From assembly GCF_029867415.1 (NCBI RefSeq), contig NC_081186.1, positions 27,097,915 to 27,161,914 of the forward strand: a stretch of 64,000 bases of DNA. Direction: 5' to 3'. A program made the position numbers and the translations under genes. Below, piece after piece: positions 55,067 through 64,000 of the stretch; within the stretch, counting starts at the first letter, position 1, and each line of letters starts with the position of its first letter. The DNA is from Vicia villosa. Taxonomy: Eukaryota > Streptophyta > Magnoliopsida > Fabales > Fabaceae. The notes under the pieces are model-generated. The model was not told the origin of the DNA. It ran no database searches and worked only from the letters and a program-made list of their open reading frames with translations.

Positions 55067-58027
55067 TCACCATTTGTTGGTCCTTGCACCAGCTTGCATC
55101 CATTTGTCCCTAGGTATGTCCGCAGGGACTTTGAATGTGACTCTTCGAGCTCTAGGATGTGGGTTGTTAGGTCTCTTCGATGGAGTCCATATATCGAAAC
55201 CATACAGGTTAGGACGAAGTCCCTGAGTTTCTCTACCCATATAGCAATACACCCTTTCGAATGACCGTGCCTGCATTTCGTCATAGACTGCTCCACATCT
55301 GGGACATAGTGCAATTTCAGTGTTTTCCCTGTGGCATTTGACCAGGAAGCCCACCAAGCTGTCTTCCATCTTTGGGTATACCTTTAGCAAAGGATTTCCT
55401 CCTCTCCATGGTTGCTCCAATCTTTCTCGCAGGGCCCTTTCGAAGTTAGCCTGGACCCTTCGATTCAGCATGATCGAACACCTTGGACACATCCATTGTT
55501 TTCCGCCAGTCTTTTCATGGCAATTCCAGAGATAATCTTTTAGGGTTTCTCCTCTTGGCGGAATTTCAATATTTCCCTTTTGCCTTGTCAACCATTTTTC
55601 CAGTTCGTCAATTTCAGACAAAGGGCGTCGAACATTGACCATGTTAACAACTGCTGGGGGAACTTCAGAAATATGAATTTGTTGAAGTTTCGCCCTAAGG
55701 TCCTCAGTGGCCTCGCTGGTTTCTTCTTTCAAAACTTCAATCATCTCTGTATTGGAGGATTCTTCAACATCAGTATTGAAGACTGTATTGTTATTTAGGC
55801 CTTCAGTAGCCTGCTTTCCAGTTGACATCTTTTCCGGTTCAGCAACTTCGACTTCAGACACCTCTACCCTGTTGACATCAAGTGGTTCACACAGGTTAGT
55901 GTCAGCAATGTTCAAGGGGTTTGTGTCGACCTTCATGTGGCTTTTGGCCTTATCAGCAAATTTCAAACGTCCATCTCTGATAGCATTCTGAATTAGATCC
56001 TTGAAAAGAAAACATTGTGAGGTTTTATGGCCTAAAAAACCATGATATTTATAAAAGCCTCTCTTCTTCCGTTGTTCTAATGGAGGAATTTTAGAATTAG
56101 GAGGCACTATCATTTGGCCATCTTTCACTAGTAAATCAAATATTTCGTCACACTTAGTGACATCAAATGTATAAGTTTTCTTAGGAAATCTATCGCTCTT
56201 ATCATTCTCTACTGGGTTTTTTCCATTGGCAGGGGTAAGTAATTTGCAAGCATAAGGGGGTGCTTCTTTTAGTTCGGCTAGATCTATTTCGACCTCTTCT
56301 ACACTGTATGAGTCTTCGAAAGATTCGCTGTCAACATCTTCTGCTTCGACGTACGCTACCCTTTCTTTCTTGTAGCCCTTGTTTGCCCTAGCCTTTTCTG
56401 CTTTTAAGCGTTCGACCTGTCGAACCCTGTCTGCCAACTGGGCCATATCCCTTAGGTATTGAGTATCCAGTTTCTTTCGAATTGAATAATCTAAACCACC
56501 GGCAGCCATTTCGACTAGTTCATGCTCCGGGACGGTCCTGAAACATCTTGATTTTAACAAACGGAACCTATTTAGGTACTCATCTATAGGTTCTGTGAAT
56601 TTCCTCTTGATGCTAGCCAATTCTTTCAGACTTATCTTGGTTTGACCCATGTAGAATTGTTCATGGAATAATCTTTCCAAGTGTGCCCAAGCATCTATCA
56701 AATTTGGGGGTAAGGTAGTGAACCAAACAAAAGCATTTTTCGTCAGCCAACTAGGGAAGTATTTAATCCTTAAATCCTCATTCCCTGCTAAATCTCCTGC
56801 TTCTGTCAAATATCTGGCAACATGTTCCACCGTTGATTCACTAGTGTCCCCTGAAAACTTTGTGAATTTAGGTACTTTGGTCCCTCTTGGTAATTCTGTT
56901 TGCATAATATAATCCGCTATGGGGGATGTATAATTTGGACGTCGAAGTCCAGTACTGAGGCCATTATTGGCCATAACTCTCTCTATCATGGCAGTTAGGT
57001 TATTTTCTGTAGCCAGGTTTTCTCTTCTGACTCTCTGAACTACTTCATCCGAGTGTTCGTTCCTACCTACTACCCTTAATCTGGGTCTTTCTTCCTCAAA
57101 CTCTTGTTGGACGGGAACAGTTATTTGATTCGAAGCCTCTAAATCTATTACCCGATTCCTTTCGACCATTGTTGTTCTTTGTGGAGGAATCACGCCAGCA
57201 GTGTTTGCACTAGGCGGAGGAACTGCATTTTGGATACGCTCCAGAATGGGATCCCCTTCTCGATAAGAGGATTGGTTATTTCTTCGCTTGGGTGGTTGAA
57301 CTCCCATGAATTCTGCCATTCGGGTCATTTGGGATGATATTTTTTGAAAAGTTTCCATATTCTCCCGATTAGTATTAGCAATATTTGTTGCTAAAGGATT
57401 TAAGATTGACGCTAATTCTTTAGCCAGGATTCCTAACATATCATGTTTACTTGCGTCCATCTCTTGTCGGAATGCTGTTTGATTACTTGTGGTAAAATTG
57501 GATATTTGGGCAGAGAAGCCAGTATTTTGTGCGCTTCGACCCACTGAACCAGCATTTGGCAAAAACGTCGCAGGGTTAGTTGTAGGATATGTAGGTCCTG
57601 CTCCTCGTGTACCTGTCATGTATGGATATGGCATTCCATATTGACTATTTGGTCTCCATTCGAACGCAGATGATCCAGGGGTAAATAACTGGTTTGCAGC
57701 ATTCGTCGAGGCAAGTTGCATTTCGCTCGCACTTGAGGATGGAGGCACGGTAGTCGATACTGAAACTGGAATAGTCCCTGTCGTTGCTGTATTGTTTTCA
57801 GGTATAGCCTGGGAACTATCCATGGGTCTCGATCCATTCGGACCCGGTATGTTCTGCGCTCCTTGAGTAGAAGTCGAAACATGCGTAGAATTTGCCGCTC
57901 CTGTTCCTGACCCTTGTGGGGGATCTTGATCTCCCCCTGCACTGGTCGTAATGACCATTTTCTTGTTGTACCTTCGTTTGGGAATCGGTTGTGCACTGTT
58001 TGTTAATTTACCGTTCCTAAGGTTCAT
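55067..58027 (-). CDS. gag: Gag polyprotein (element D)
   Basis: 986 codons from MNLRNGKL at 58027, the first ATG after the primer site. Residues 1-250 are a low-complexity Ser/Thr/Pro/Gln-rich stretch. The Ty3/gypsy gag core is at about 400-545 (FVWFTTLPPNLIDAW, MGQTKISLKELASIKR, VEMAAGGLDYSIRKKL). A knuckle-like YKYH-x5-H-x4-C lies near 660, with Tyr where the first Cys would be. The C terminus has two related CH-x(8-9)-CPRC modules (second Cys pair near residues 846 and 908), each followed by a Q(A/V)xxFER helix, which looks like an internally duplicated zinc-binding unit. Length is above the usual 400-600 residues because of the N-terminal linker and this extra region. Confidence 0.9.
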   Translation of the reverse strand: MNLRNGKLTNSAQPIPKRRYNKKMVITTSAGGDQDPPQGSGTGAANSTHVSTSTQGAQNIPGPNGSRPMDSSQAIPENNTATTGTIPVSVSTTVPPSSSASEMQLASTNAANQLFTPGSSAFEWRPNSQYGMPYPYMTGTRGAGPTYPTTNPATFLPNAGSVGRSAQNTGFSAQISNFTTSNQTAFRQEMDASKHDMLGILAKELASILNPLATNIANTNRENMETFQKISSQMTRMAEFMGVQPPKRRNNQSSYREGDPILERIQNAVPPPSANTAGVIPPQRTTMVERNRVIDLEASNQITVPVQQEFEEERPRLRVVGRNEHSDEVVQRVRRENLATENNLTAMIERVMANNGLSTGLRRPNYTSPIADYIMQTELPRGTKVPKFTKFSGDTSESTVEHVARYLTEAGDLAGNEDLRIKYFPSWLTKNAFVWFTTLPPNLIDAWAHLERLFHEQFYMGQTKISLKELASIKRKFTEPIDEYLNRFRLLKSRCFRTVPEHELVEMAAGGLDYSIRKKLDTQYLRDMAQLADRVRQVERLKAEKARANKGYKKERVAYVEAEDVDSESFEDSYSVEEVEIDLAELKEAPPYACKLLTPANGKNPVENDKSDRFPKKTYTFDVTKCDEIFDLLVKDGQMIVPPNSKIPPLEQRKKRGFYKYHGFLGHKTSQCFLFKDLIQNAIRDGRLKFADKAKSHMKVDTNPLNIADTNLCEPLDVNRVEVSEVEVAEPEKMSTGKQATEGLNNNTVFNTDVEESSNTEMIEVLKEETSEATEDLRAKLQQIHISEVPPAVVNMVNVRRPLSEIDELEKWLTRQKGNIEIPPRGETLKDYLWNCHEKTGGKQWMCPRCSIMLNRRVQANFERALRERLEQPWRGGNPLLKVYPKMEDSLVGFLVKCHRENTEIALCPRCGAVYDEMQARSFERVYCYMGRETQGLRPNLYGFDIWTPSKRPNNPHPRARRVTFKVPADIPRDKWMQAGARTNKW

Positions 58028-58090
58028 ACAAGGTCTTGATATTTTCTAGACAAAACAAAACAATCGATTAATAACAATCTGCTTGACACT

Positions 58091-58108
58091 GTCCCACAAG
58101 GCGTGCCA
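58091..58108 (-). promoter_or_regulatory. Primer binding site of element D
   Basis: The minus strand begins TGGCACGCCTTGTGGGAC 3 nt inside the LTR end. It is clearly different from the Ogre tRNA-Arg site and the tRNA-iMet site of element F. I cannot assign the tRNA with confidence. Confidence 0.7.
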
Positions 58109-58111
58109 ATT

Positions 58112-59063
58112 TGTTTACGGTGATTTCCGGTAAACAACCGCTAGTCTTCCAAACTATAATAAATATGATTTGGTTACTCGCATGATCGACTAGATTGATC
58201 CTAGGACATAGTCAAAAAGGTTGTTATTCATGATAGTTCGAATTATGTCTATGATTGATGTGTCTCGAAATAAGAAATACTTGAACAAAGAAATAAAGAT
58301 TAGCAATCACCTTGTTATACACGTAAATATAACACCAGTGAAAGGTGAGTTAAAGATAAAATATAAGACAAAACTGTAAAAGTGCAAGAATCTTAAAGTG
58401 CAGAAAAGTTAAATGCTTCAAAGATAAATGACATGAAAATAAAGAGTGCAGGAATGTAAATGACAGAAAGTAAATGAAACGCAATAATATAGAAAGATAC
58501 TTGAATAAAGGAAAATACACATGTATTTAAAATGGTGTTGGTGTCATACGTACATTTCTCAGCGAACTCTTTCTCTTAACACTTGATACTTGAGCAATAT
58601 GTGAGTGATTTGTACAAAATGAACACATGGAATCCTAACATTAAGACCCTTATTTATACTAGTTTCGACCCTAACGGTCCTACACTAATCTAATGCCACG
58701 TTGCCCGCAGAAAATCCAGGGACGCCATTTGTCTTCGTGCGGTTACATAAACTACTTCGAAATTCAAATCATCCCGCCTGAATCTCCCTTCGACGCGTGG
58801 CAACATAATCATAGTCGAGAATGCCACGAAACCACGCTAAGCTTCAGTACTTCGCATATTTCGCAAAAACGTCTAAGTCCCAAAGACTATTCTTTTCGAA
58901 TTTAACTTCAGTGCTAACTATCTTTGTTCCAACTTAAACATCATTCTCGAAGCATGGCCATCAGTAGCCATTTTTATCTTCAAAGATGATCATCAGTAAC
59001 CATCTTCCTTTGAATCCCAAATCTTCGAAGGACATTCTTCTCAAGCGAAATCTTCAGCTAACA
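58112..59063 (-). repeat. 5' LTR of element D (952 bp)
   Basis: Partner of 43446-44397. A minus-strand TATA box TATAAATA (58651-58658) in GGTCGAAACTAGTATAAATA context is the likely promoter for gag-pol RNA; it is kept in the other LTR at 43985-43992. Confidence 0.93.
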
Positions 59064-59068
59064 CCAGG

Positions 59069-59377
59069 GACATCGCGTAACCTTGCCACTTATTTGAAGA
59101 ACTAGTTTCAAATGTGGCAAGCATCATCTACCTTATTGCACGGAATAAAAAAATTTATTTTAGAAAATCAATCTACCACCACAAAGATAGAGTCTCATCC
59201 ATGCTTAGTTTTTGGAAGATCAAGCACAAAATCCATAGCAATATCCACCTAAGTAGATAAAGAAATAGGGAGAGGGAGTATATATTCTATGTGGAATAAC
59301 TTTAGATTTTTCCTTTCTACACGTAATGTATTTAAAACAAATTTTATGCACATAATGTTTCATTTTTTATCAACAAA
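59069..59377 (-). pseudogene. Ty3/gypsy integrase relic, right half
   Basis: The minus strand encodes DIAMDFVLDLPKTKHG, DSIFVVVD and FSK, the first catalytic-Asp block of a gypsy integrase, and ends at RLRDVPG at the CCAGG duplication. The frame continues on the other side of element D with TLWGKL at about 43390. Several stops show an old relic. Confidence 0.78.
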
Positions 59378-59408
59378 CTAGTAAAGGACCCGTGCGTTTG
59401 CACGGGTC
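59378..59408 (-). mobile_element. Helitron 3' terminus (hairpin plus CTAG)
   Basis: On the minus strand a perfect 9-bp stem GACCCGTGC / GCACGGGTC with loop AAAC is followed by 5 nt and CTAG, with T as the next host base. Hairpin, CTRR end and A/T target are the defining features of Helitron 3' ends. The body would extend right from 59409; the 5' TC end was not located. Confidence 0.62.
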
Positions 59409-59834
59409 GTGTAAAGTCGATATAAATATTAAATAAATTTATATAATTATGGTTAAAAAATGTATATAAAAATTTATACGAATTAACAGGAAAAAAAAAA
59501 AGATTTCAATGTTGATTGTCATACAAATATTAATTTAATTTATCAAGTTGCAGTAGTTGTCAAGATACATAAATTTGGTAATTGTTATTAAACCAAATAT
59601 ATGGTGGAAAAACAGGTTTGGCCCGTCGTGCATGCCTATAATTTTTATAATTGTTTATAATTTTGATTTTACAATTTCTATTAACAAATATTATTAAATA
59701 AAACATATTATACACCAAAAAAACATATTGATTTAATAATTTGATTAGATTTAATAAATTGAATAATATTATGTTTGTTAAATTTGTATAGAAATTTAGA
59801 AGTTACATGCTATATTAATTCAGAAGTCATTAAA
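59409..59834. other. AT-rich noncoding sequence, possible Helitron body
   Basis: No coding potential. Contains the motif GGCCCGTCGTGCATGCCTAT at about 59628, which recurs in near-identical form at about 60410 on the other side of the solo LTR. Confidence 0.4.
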
Positions 59835-59839
59835 CATAT

Positions 59840-60349
59840 TATTCTGGACTGGCCCAATCACTCTGATTGGGCCAACCCACTCACATTAATGTAACAGCCC
59901 AATAAGAATTGGCCTACTCCTCAGGGTACTCCAAAGCACGTGGTCCTTTCTGCCCATCTGCCGATCACAGTTGAGCAGCAGGGCTTTTATAGATAATGAC
60001 ATCCTAGCATGTTGTCACGCCACGCTCGCCAATGGCTAGTTCCTATGCACAGAAGGACTACAACCTAATCTAACGGTCTCCTATATTTTGGACCCTGGAT
60101 TTGCGCCCAAGCCCACAAATACAACGTAACCCAATCCCCACCAAAGAGAATACTATAAATAGCCCTTTACCTCTAGAGGGCAAGGTAATCCAAGCTTTGC
60201 CCAAACTTTATACTTTCTGTTGTACCTTTTGTTCTCTTTCTTACTTTAGCATTGGAGTGTCTTGTAGGTAAAACCCCTTTTTTTTCTCTCATCCATCACT
60301 GAAGATCAAGTCGTCCGTTACTGGCCATCTGTTCTGCACCAACCGAACA
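59840..60349. repeat. Solo LTR (510 bp) with CATAT target duplication
   Basis: Flanked by perfect CATAT repeats (59835-59839 and 60350-60354). The right end is GAACA and the left end TATTC, i.e. the inverted repeat TGTTC/GAACA with one change that destroys the TG end. It contains a plus-strand TATA box (CTATAAATAGCCC near 60155) and the GGAGTGTCTTGTAGGT block often seen near the end of plant Ty3/gypsy LTRs, so its element probably read in the plus direction. No internal sequence follows, so it is a solo LTR left by recombination. Confidence 0.68.
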
Positions 60350-60354
60350 CATAT

Positions 60355-60798
60355 GATCTCTAATATCTGTTAAATTTAAGTAAATATTTTGTCGGCCCGT
60401 CAGAAAAATTGGTTCGGCCCGTCGGGCATGCCTATAATTTTTAAATTCTTCTGTATTGTTAAAATTTATGGATTATGTTGATATTATATGATTTTATCAT
60501 CTAATGGAAAATAAATTTAAACACAATTAAGTTTTATAACAAATCTCTAACAAATAACAATTGTTGGAAAACTTAAAGAAAAAGTTCTTGAAAAATGGAA
60601 TGTGATAAGTAAATTGTAAAAAATAAAATAAAATTGAATTTAGTAAGTAAATTAATTAATTTTTACGTGAAAAAATTTTAATCTCAATTTTAAACTGAAA
60701 TCTTATCCTAAAATGAGAAAAATCTAGTCCCAATTTTAAACTTTTATGTCCCTAATTGTAATTTTAATTTCTTAATAGTATTATTTTTAACAAAAATG
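60355..60798. other. AT-rich noncoding sequence
   Basis: I see no gene or structured element apart from the second GGCCCGTCGGGCATGCCTAT motif near 60410. Confidence 0.5.
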
Positions 60799-61285
60799 AT
60801 ATTCTTACACCATTTTCTTACATGAACACCGTATTTCACTATTCACCTATATTGTGAACTGTGAAATATAATAATAATATTTTCTTTAAATTATTTTGTT
60901 TATTTTTAAAATTGAGAGAATACAAAAACAAAATTATGTAATTAACCAATTTCATAACTTCATTAACCAAGTTTTTACATTTCATTAACCAACTTTTTAT
61001 ATTTCATTAACCAACATTATTTTACTACTAAAAATTAATATTAGGATATTTATTAACCAACTTCATTACTTCATTAAACAATTTTTTATACTTTATTAAC
61101 CAACTTTATTTTACTATTAAAAGTTATTGTTCATACACCATTCATAAACACGGTTCGTCGGAACTATTCATCGTCACTGTTCACAAATATTGTTCATCAT
61201 TTAATATTATTTTATTTAAAAAAACACTCTTCACCGTATAAATACGGTGAACAGTGTATACGGTGTAAGTATTGGGTGTAAGAAA
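60799..61285. mobile_element. MITE-like element with degenerate terminal inverted repeats
   Basis: The left end (TTCTTACACC...CACCGTATTTCACTATTCACC) and the reverse complement of the right end (TTTCTTACACCC...CACCGTATACACTGTTCACC) align over about 45 bp. The right arm has a perfect hairpin TTCACCGTAT-AA-ATACGGTGAA (61230-61251). The centre holds several TTCATTAACCAAC(T) short repeats (60940-61110). No coding capacity. A clear target duplication was not found, so the boundaries are approximate. Confidence 0.42.
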
Positions 61286-62174
61286 TAGTATAAGCATAGC
61301 ATTGTTGTATTTTTAAATAAGAAAAATTAAAGGGTTTAGGGTTTAGGTGATACTAATATTATTATTTTTTATTTAAATACTAATACTTTAATTAAAATTA
61401 TTCAATTTTTAAGAACAATGTAATATTCCCATAACAAAAATGTAATGTTCAAATGATTTTTTTATGAGATGAAAGTATCCCATAAGCTGCTTTATATAAT
61501 ATGCAGCATCCATCAATACCACTATATATCTTGAAACACAAAATTGCTCAAGGATTTAAAAAGCAACATAAATTATATAGCATCACAAAGATCACATATC
61601 AATTTCACCATACTCAAGAAAAAGAAAACAAATGATTAAAGCATATGTATACAATAATGATTACGTCAAATTTCATTCAAAAAATATGGAAAATATAGAA
61701 ACTTAATTGTAGAGAGCTACTCTGGTTCTTTGGAACACCTGGAGAGCATCATTTAAGCAATCTATTCTCTTCACAAATAAGCTGATAAAACAACCTACAT
61801 TTGGAGTCATAAAACTTATGAACTGTTTGATAATTTCATACATGAAGAGAATAAAACATAGAGCATAAAGCATATTCTAGAATATTTTGTAAAATAAAAG
61901 TTCACATACATGATTCTCGGAGCATGAAGAAATTATCCTAATATTGTATTTGAAGCTGTCAACAAAGAGTTGACCATGTTTTCCTTTTGTTCATTTGTGT
62001 TTTTTTTTTCCGCCTCAACATAACTCATAATAAAAGATTGATACTTTAATTTAAAAATTCATTTAAGAATTGATATCCACTACAAAAGTTATAAAACTAA
62101 TGAAATCCTTAAAAAAATTAACTAACATTATATGGTTTTTGTTATAAGAACCCATTCTCTTCAAGTCATAATCT
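61286..62174. other. AT-rich noncoding sequence
   Basis: No supported gene. It may include the 3' flank of the candidate gene to the right. A short minus-strand stretch around 61720-61790 could encode LICEENRLLK-type residues but is too short to call. Confidence 0.4.
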
Positions 62175-63060
62175 TTAGCTCATATCAACCTGCAAAAGCT
62201 TGGTATAGTCAACACCAGTATCACGTAATCTCTGAAAAAGAAAAACCATAAAAAAATTATGAACAATCATAACTCAAACTCAAAGGTACTTTTTTGAGTT
62301 CTAAGTAATAGTTTAGAAAACTGAATAGCATTATCCACTGAATTTTCTGGAATTGTTCAAATTAAATCCCCAAATCCAATTTCCAAATCATCTCAAACCC
62401 TTCATCCAAATTACAAATCAAAACATTAAGACAACAACACTACACAAAAGATCATAACAATTGAACAAATCAAGAAACTAAAAGTAGAATAAAATAAAAC
62501 ATATGATTGAAAGACGAACTAATGTAACGTCTTTCATTAGCGGTCTTAGCTTTCTCGAGCATCTTATTGAGATCTTGTTCAACCCAAGCCTCCCATTTTT
62601 TGCTCCCACGGATCTACACTCCATCGCAACAATCAAACAAAATAAAGAGAAATTGAATACTAAATTAGCGATAAATTGGAGCAGATGATGAATTACTCCG
62701 TGAAGCTTAACATAACCACCAAAACATGTTATCAGTTTTCAAATTTTTCCCTAAAAGCCAATTTAATTAGTATCTAAAAATGAAACAGAAGAGAATCAGA
62801 ATCCTAAACACAAAAACATGAAGATATAATAAATATGGAGAAATTATATATATCTACGAAATAATCTACCAAAATAGCAAACACATGGTTGAAGTCTTAG
62901 TTGATGCCGGAAGAGAAACTCCATTGGTTCAATTGAAAGGTCGAGGGATGAGAAACGCAAAAATAGTTTCCTTTTTTTTGTTTGGAGTGACGGTCAGAGA
63001 CAAAGAGAGAAAGAGAAGAGCACGGCGGCGATAGGGTTTCGCGAAGAAGATGTTGTGTTT
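62175..63060 (-). other. Candidate small host gene or gene fragment (unidentified)
   Basis: Minus strand. A possible last exon 62231-62175 follows a good acceptor (TTTTTCTTTTTCAG) and encodes RLRDTGVDYTKLLQVDMS then TAA. A possible internal exon about 62613-62530 follows GTGTAG and encodes GSKKWEAWVEQDLNKMLEKA and KTANERRY, a helical charged segment that reads like real protein. Upstream, 63050-62937 looks like a plant 5' leader (CGAAACCCTATCGCCGCCG) leading to an ATG at about 62924. I could not find donor sites that join the two exons in frame, so it may be a pseudogene or wrongly parsed. No family recognised. Confidence 0.3.
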
Positions 63061-63080
63061 TATGCGTACCCAATCCCAAT

Positions 63081-64000
63081 AAGGCTCCTTACAAAGAACA
63101 ACAACATCAGATTGAAAACAGACAATTTACCTGATGGATCAGATTATGATCTCAGCCCTAAGTAGAAGTTGTAAGGCTTTTTGAATTTGTGATTTTGCTT
63201 TCAACGAAAGAGTTTCACAAATGTAAAGGTTATCTTGTTTATAATGTGATGTTTTGGGACTTCAAATATGGGTTGCTATTTATTGGGTAGGGATTTGGAA
63301 TGCATAGAGTTCTAGGGGAACTCAAAAAGTTGAGTGCATTGAGTACATTCAGTATTGATAATAGAGTTAGCGTCAAAATATTAATGATGGTTAGATCTCA
63401 AAAGGCTACGTATTATAGTCTACAAAAGTAATTATTGCAATAAAGACAATATAGTTAATTAGGGTTTTAGATGAATGAATGGTTATAGAATGTAATTACG
63501 TTTAGGGGCATGAAAAATAATCTTAAAAATTTTTTAGTTAGGATAATTAGATACTTTTGGTGGTAATTAGTTTTTATATATCAAAGTAGGAATTCTCATT
63601 TAACATTTCTAGAGTCTTATGTTCACCAAAATCTTCCATCAAGCATCCCTCATGTACCTCTCTAATTAATAATTCCCTAATTGAACATTAAGGAATGCAT
63701 AGTTGATTCCCCTAAAAAAGAAAATTGTCATGCCTATTATGACCTTCAAATGTTTCATGCTCACATGCACAAAATTTTATTAAAAAATATTCATCACAAG
63801 CATATAATTATTTCAAGTGTTCAAACCCAAGAATTTTAGCATCAAGAGTAAAAAATAAAATACACATTCTAGATAAAGAATATGTGATAAAATTTCTATT
63901 AACTTTCTTTACCTATTTTTTTGTTTTTACATATATATTTTAAAGCACTTATTAACTTATTTAACAAGTAATATTATAAAAAATCCTTCAATTCATTATA
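63081..64000. other. AT-rich noncoding sequence at right edge
   Basis: No coding frame or repeat structure recognised; it could hold the promoter of the candidate gene at 62175-63060. Confidence 0.45.

Larger units (their letters stand above)
43446..59063 (-). mobile_element. Element D: Tat-lineage (Retand-like) Ty3/gypsy retrotransposon with antisense genes
   Basis: 952-bp LTRs (43446-44397 and 58112-59063) differing at about 13 positions by my count, flanked by perfect CCAGG duplications (43441-43445 and 59064-59068). On the minus strand: primer site, gag, protease, RT, gypsy RNase H, a second RNase H, integrase. Then, between integrase and the 3' LTR, 5.9 kb carries two genes in antisense. 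The dual RNase H and the RT sequence place it in the Tat lineage, where extra ORFs before or after gag-pol, in either orientation, are established. It interrupts an older gypsy integrase gene whose halves abut the duplication. Coding damage is limited: TGA between gag and protease, a frame change before RT, one TAA within integrase. Confidence 0.93.

Noticed and set aside
51560..55991. Several plus-strand frames of 60-94 codons opposite gag-pol of element D
   Set aside because: They are antisense shadows of strongly supported minus-strand domains and show no motif of their own.

Overview
The window is plant nuclear DNA built almost entirely of nested LTR retrotransposons. The giant Ogre-type LTRs (about 3.7-3.8 kb, starting TGTCATACCCC and followed by a tRNA-Arg-like primer site TGGCGACTCTG), a SIRE-type Ty1/copia element with an env-like ORF, and a Tekay-like chromovirus relic point to a legume, most likely tribe Fabeae (pea, vetch, lentil, faba bean relatives). 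That assignment is an inference from element families. I see no convincing intact host gene, only a weak candidate near the right edge, and no tRNA, rRNA or CRISPR locus.

Layout. (1) 1-7996, minus: element A, a gag-only Ogre derivative whose 3' end lies off the window. It sits inside (2) element B, 7997-15869, minus: a decayed Ogre with an extra ORF1 upstream of gag. B is inserted in (3) element E, a SIRE-type Ty1/copia element on the plus strand (15870-16379, then 37769-42267), of which the RNase H end, the env-like ORF and the 3' LTR remain. E also carries (4) element C, 16380-37768, plus: a second gag-only Ogre of A's family, with a 48-bp minisatellite in its 3' region. The 3' LTR of C is split by (5) element F, 27483-35820, minus: two 2411-bp LTRs in which I see no difference, a perfect CCATG target duplication, a tRNA-iMet primer site, and only rubble of a chromovirus pol gene between them. 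(6) 42268-43445 and 59069-59377 hold relics of a Ty1/copia LTR and a Ty3/gypsy integrase. (7) Inserted there is element D, 43446-59063, minus, flanked by perfect CCAGG duplications: a nearly complete Tat-lineage (Retand-like) Ty3/gypsy element with gag, protease, RT, two RNase H domains and integrase. (8) 59378-64000 is AT-rich DNA with a Helitron 3' terminus, a 510-bp solo LTR, a MITE-like repeat and possible exons of an unidentified small gene.

The most unusual object is D. Besides minus-strand gag-pol it carries two plus-strand (antisense) genes between pol and the 3' LTR. The first encodes a plant-mobile-domain-like protein with a basic region and a coiled coil, and still contains short spliceosomal introns. 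The second is an intact 243-codon ORF with its own TATA box. Both have a TGACGTCA palindrome about 300-340 bp upstream of the ATG. Antisense placement explains how introns can survive retrotransposition, because their splice sites are not present in the genomic RNA of the element.

None of the elements looks fully autonomous as it stands. D is closest (one stop inside integrase, one between gag and protease, and a +1 shift before RT). A, C and F would need enzymes supplied in trans, and F evidently obtained them recently.
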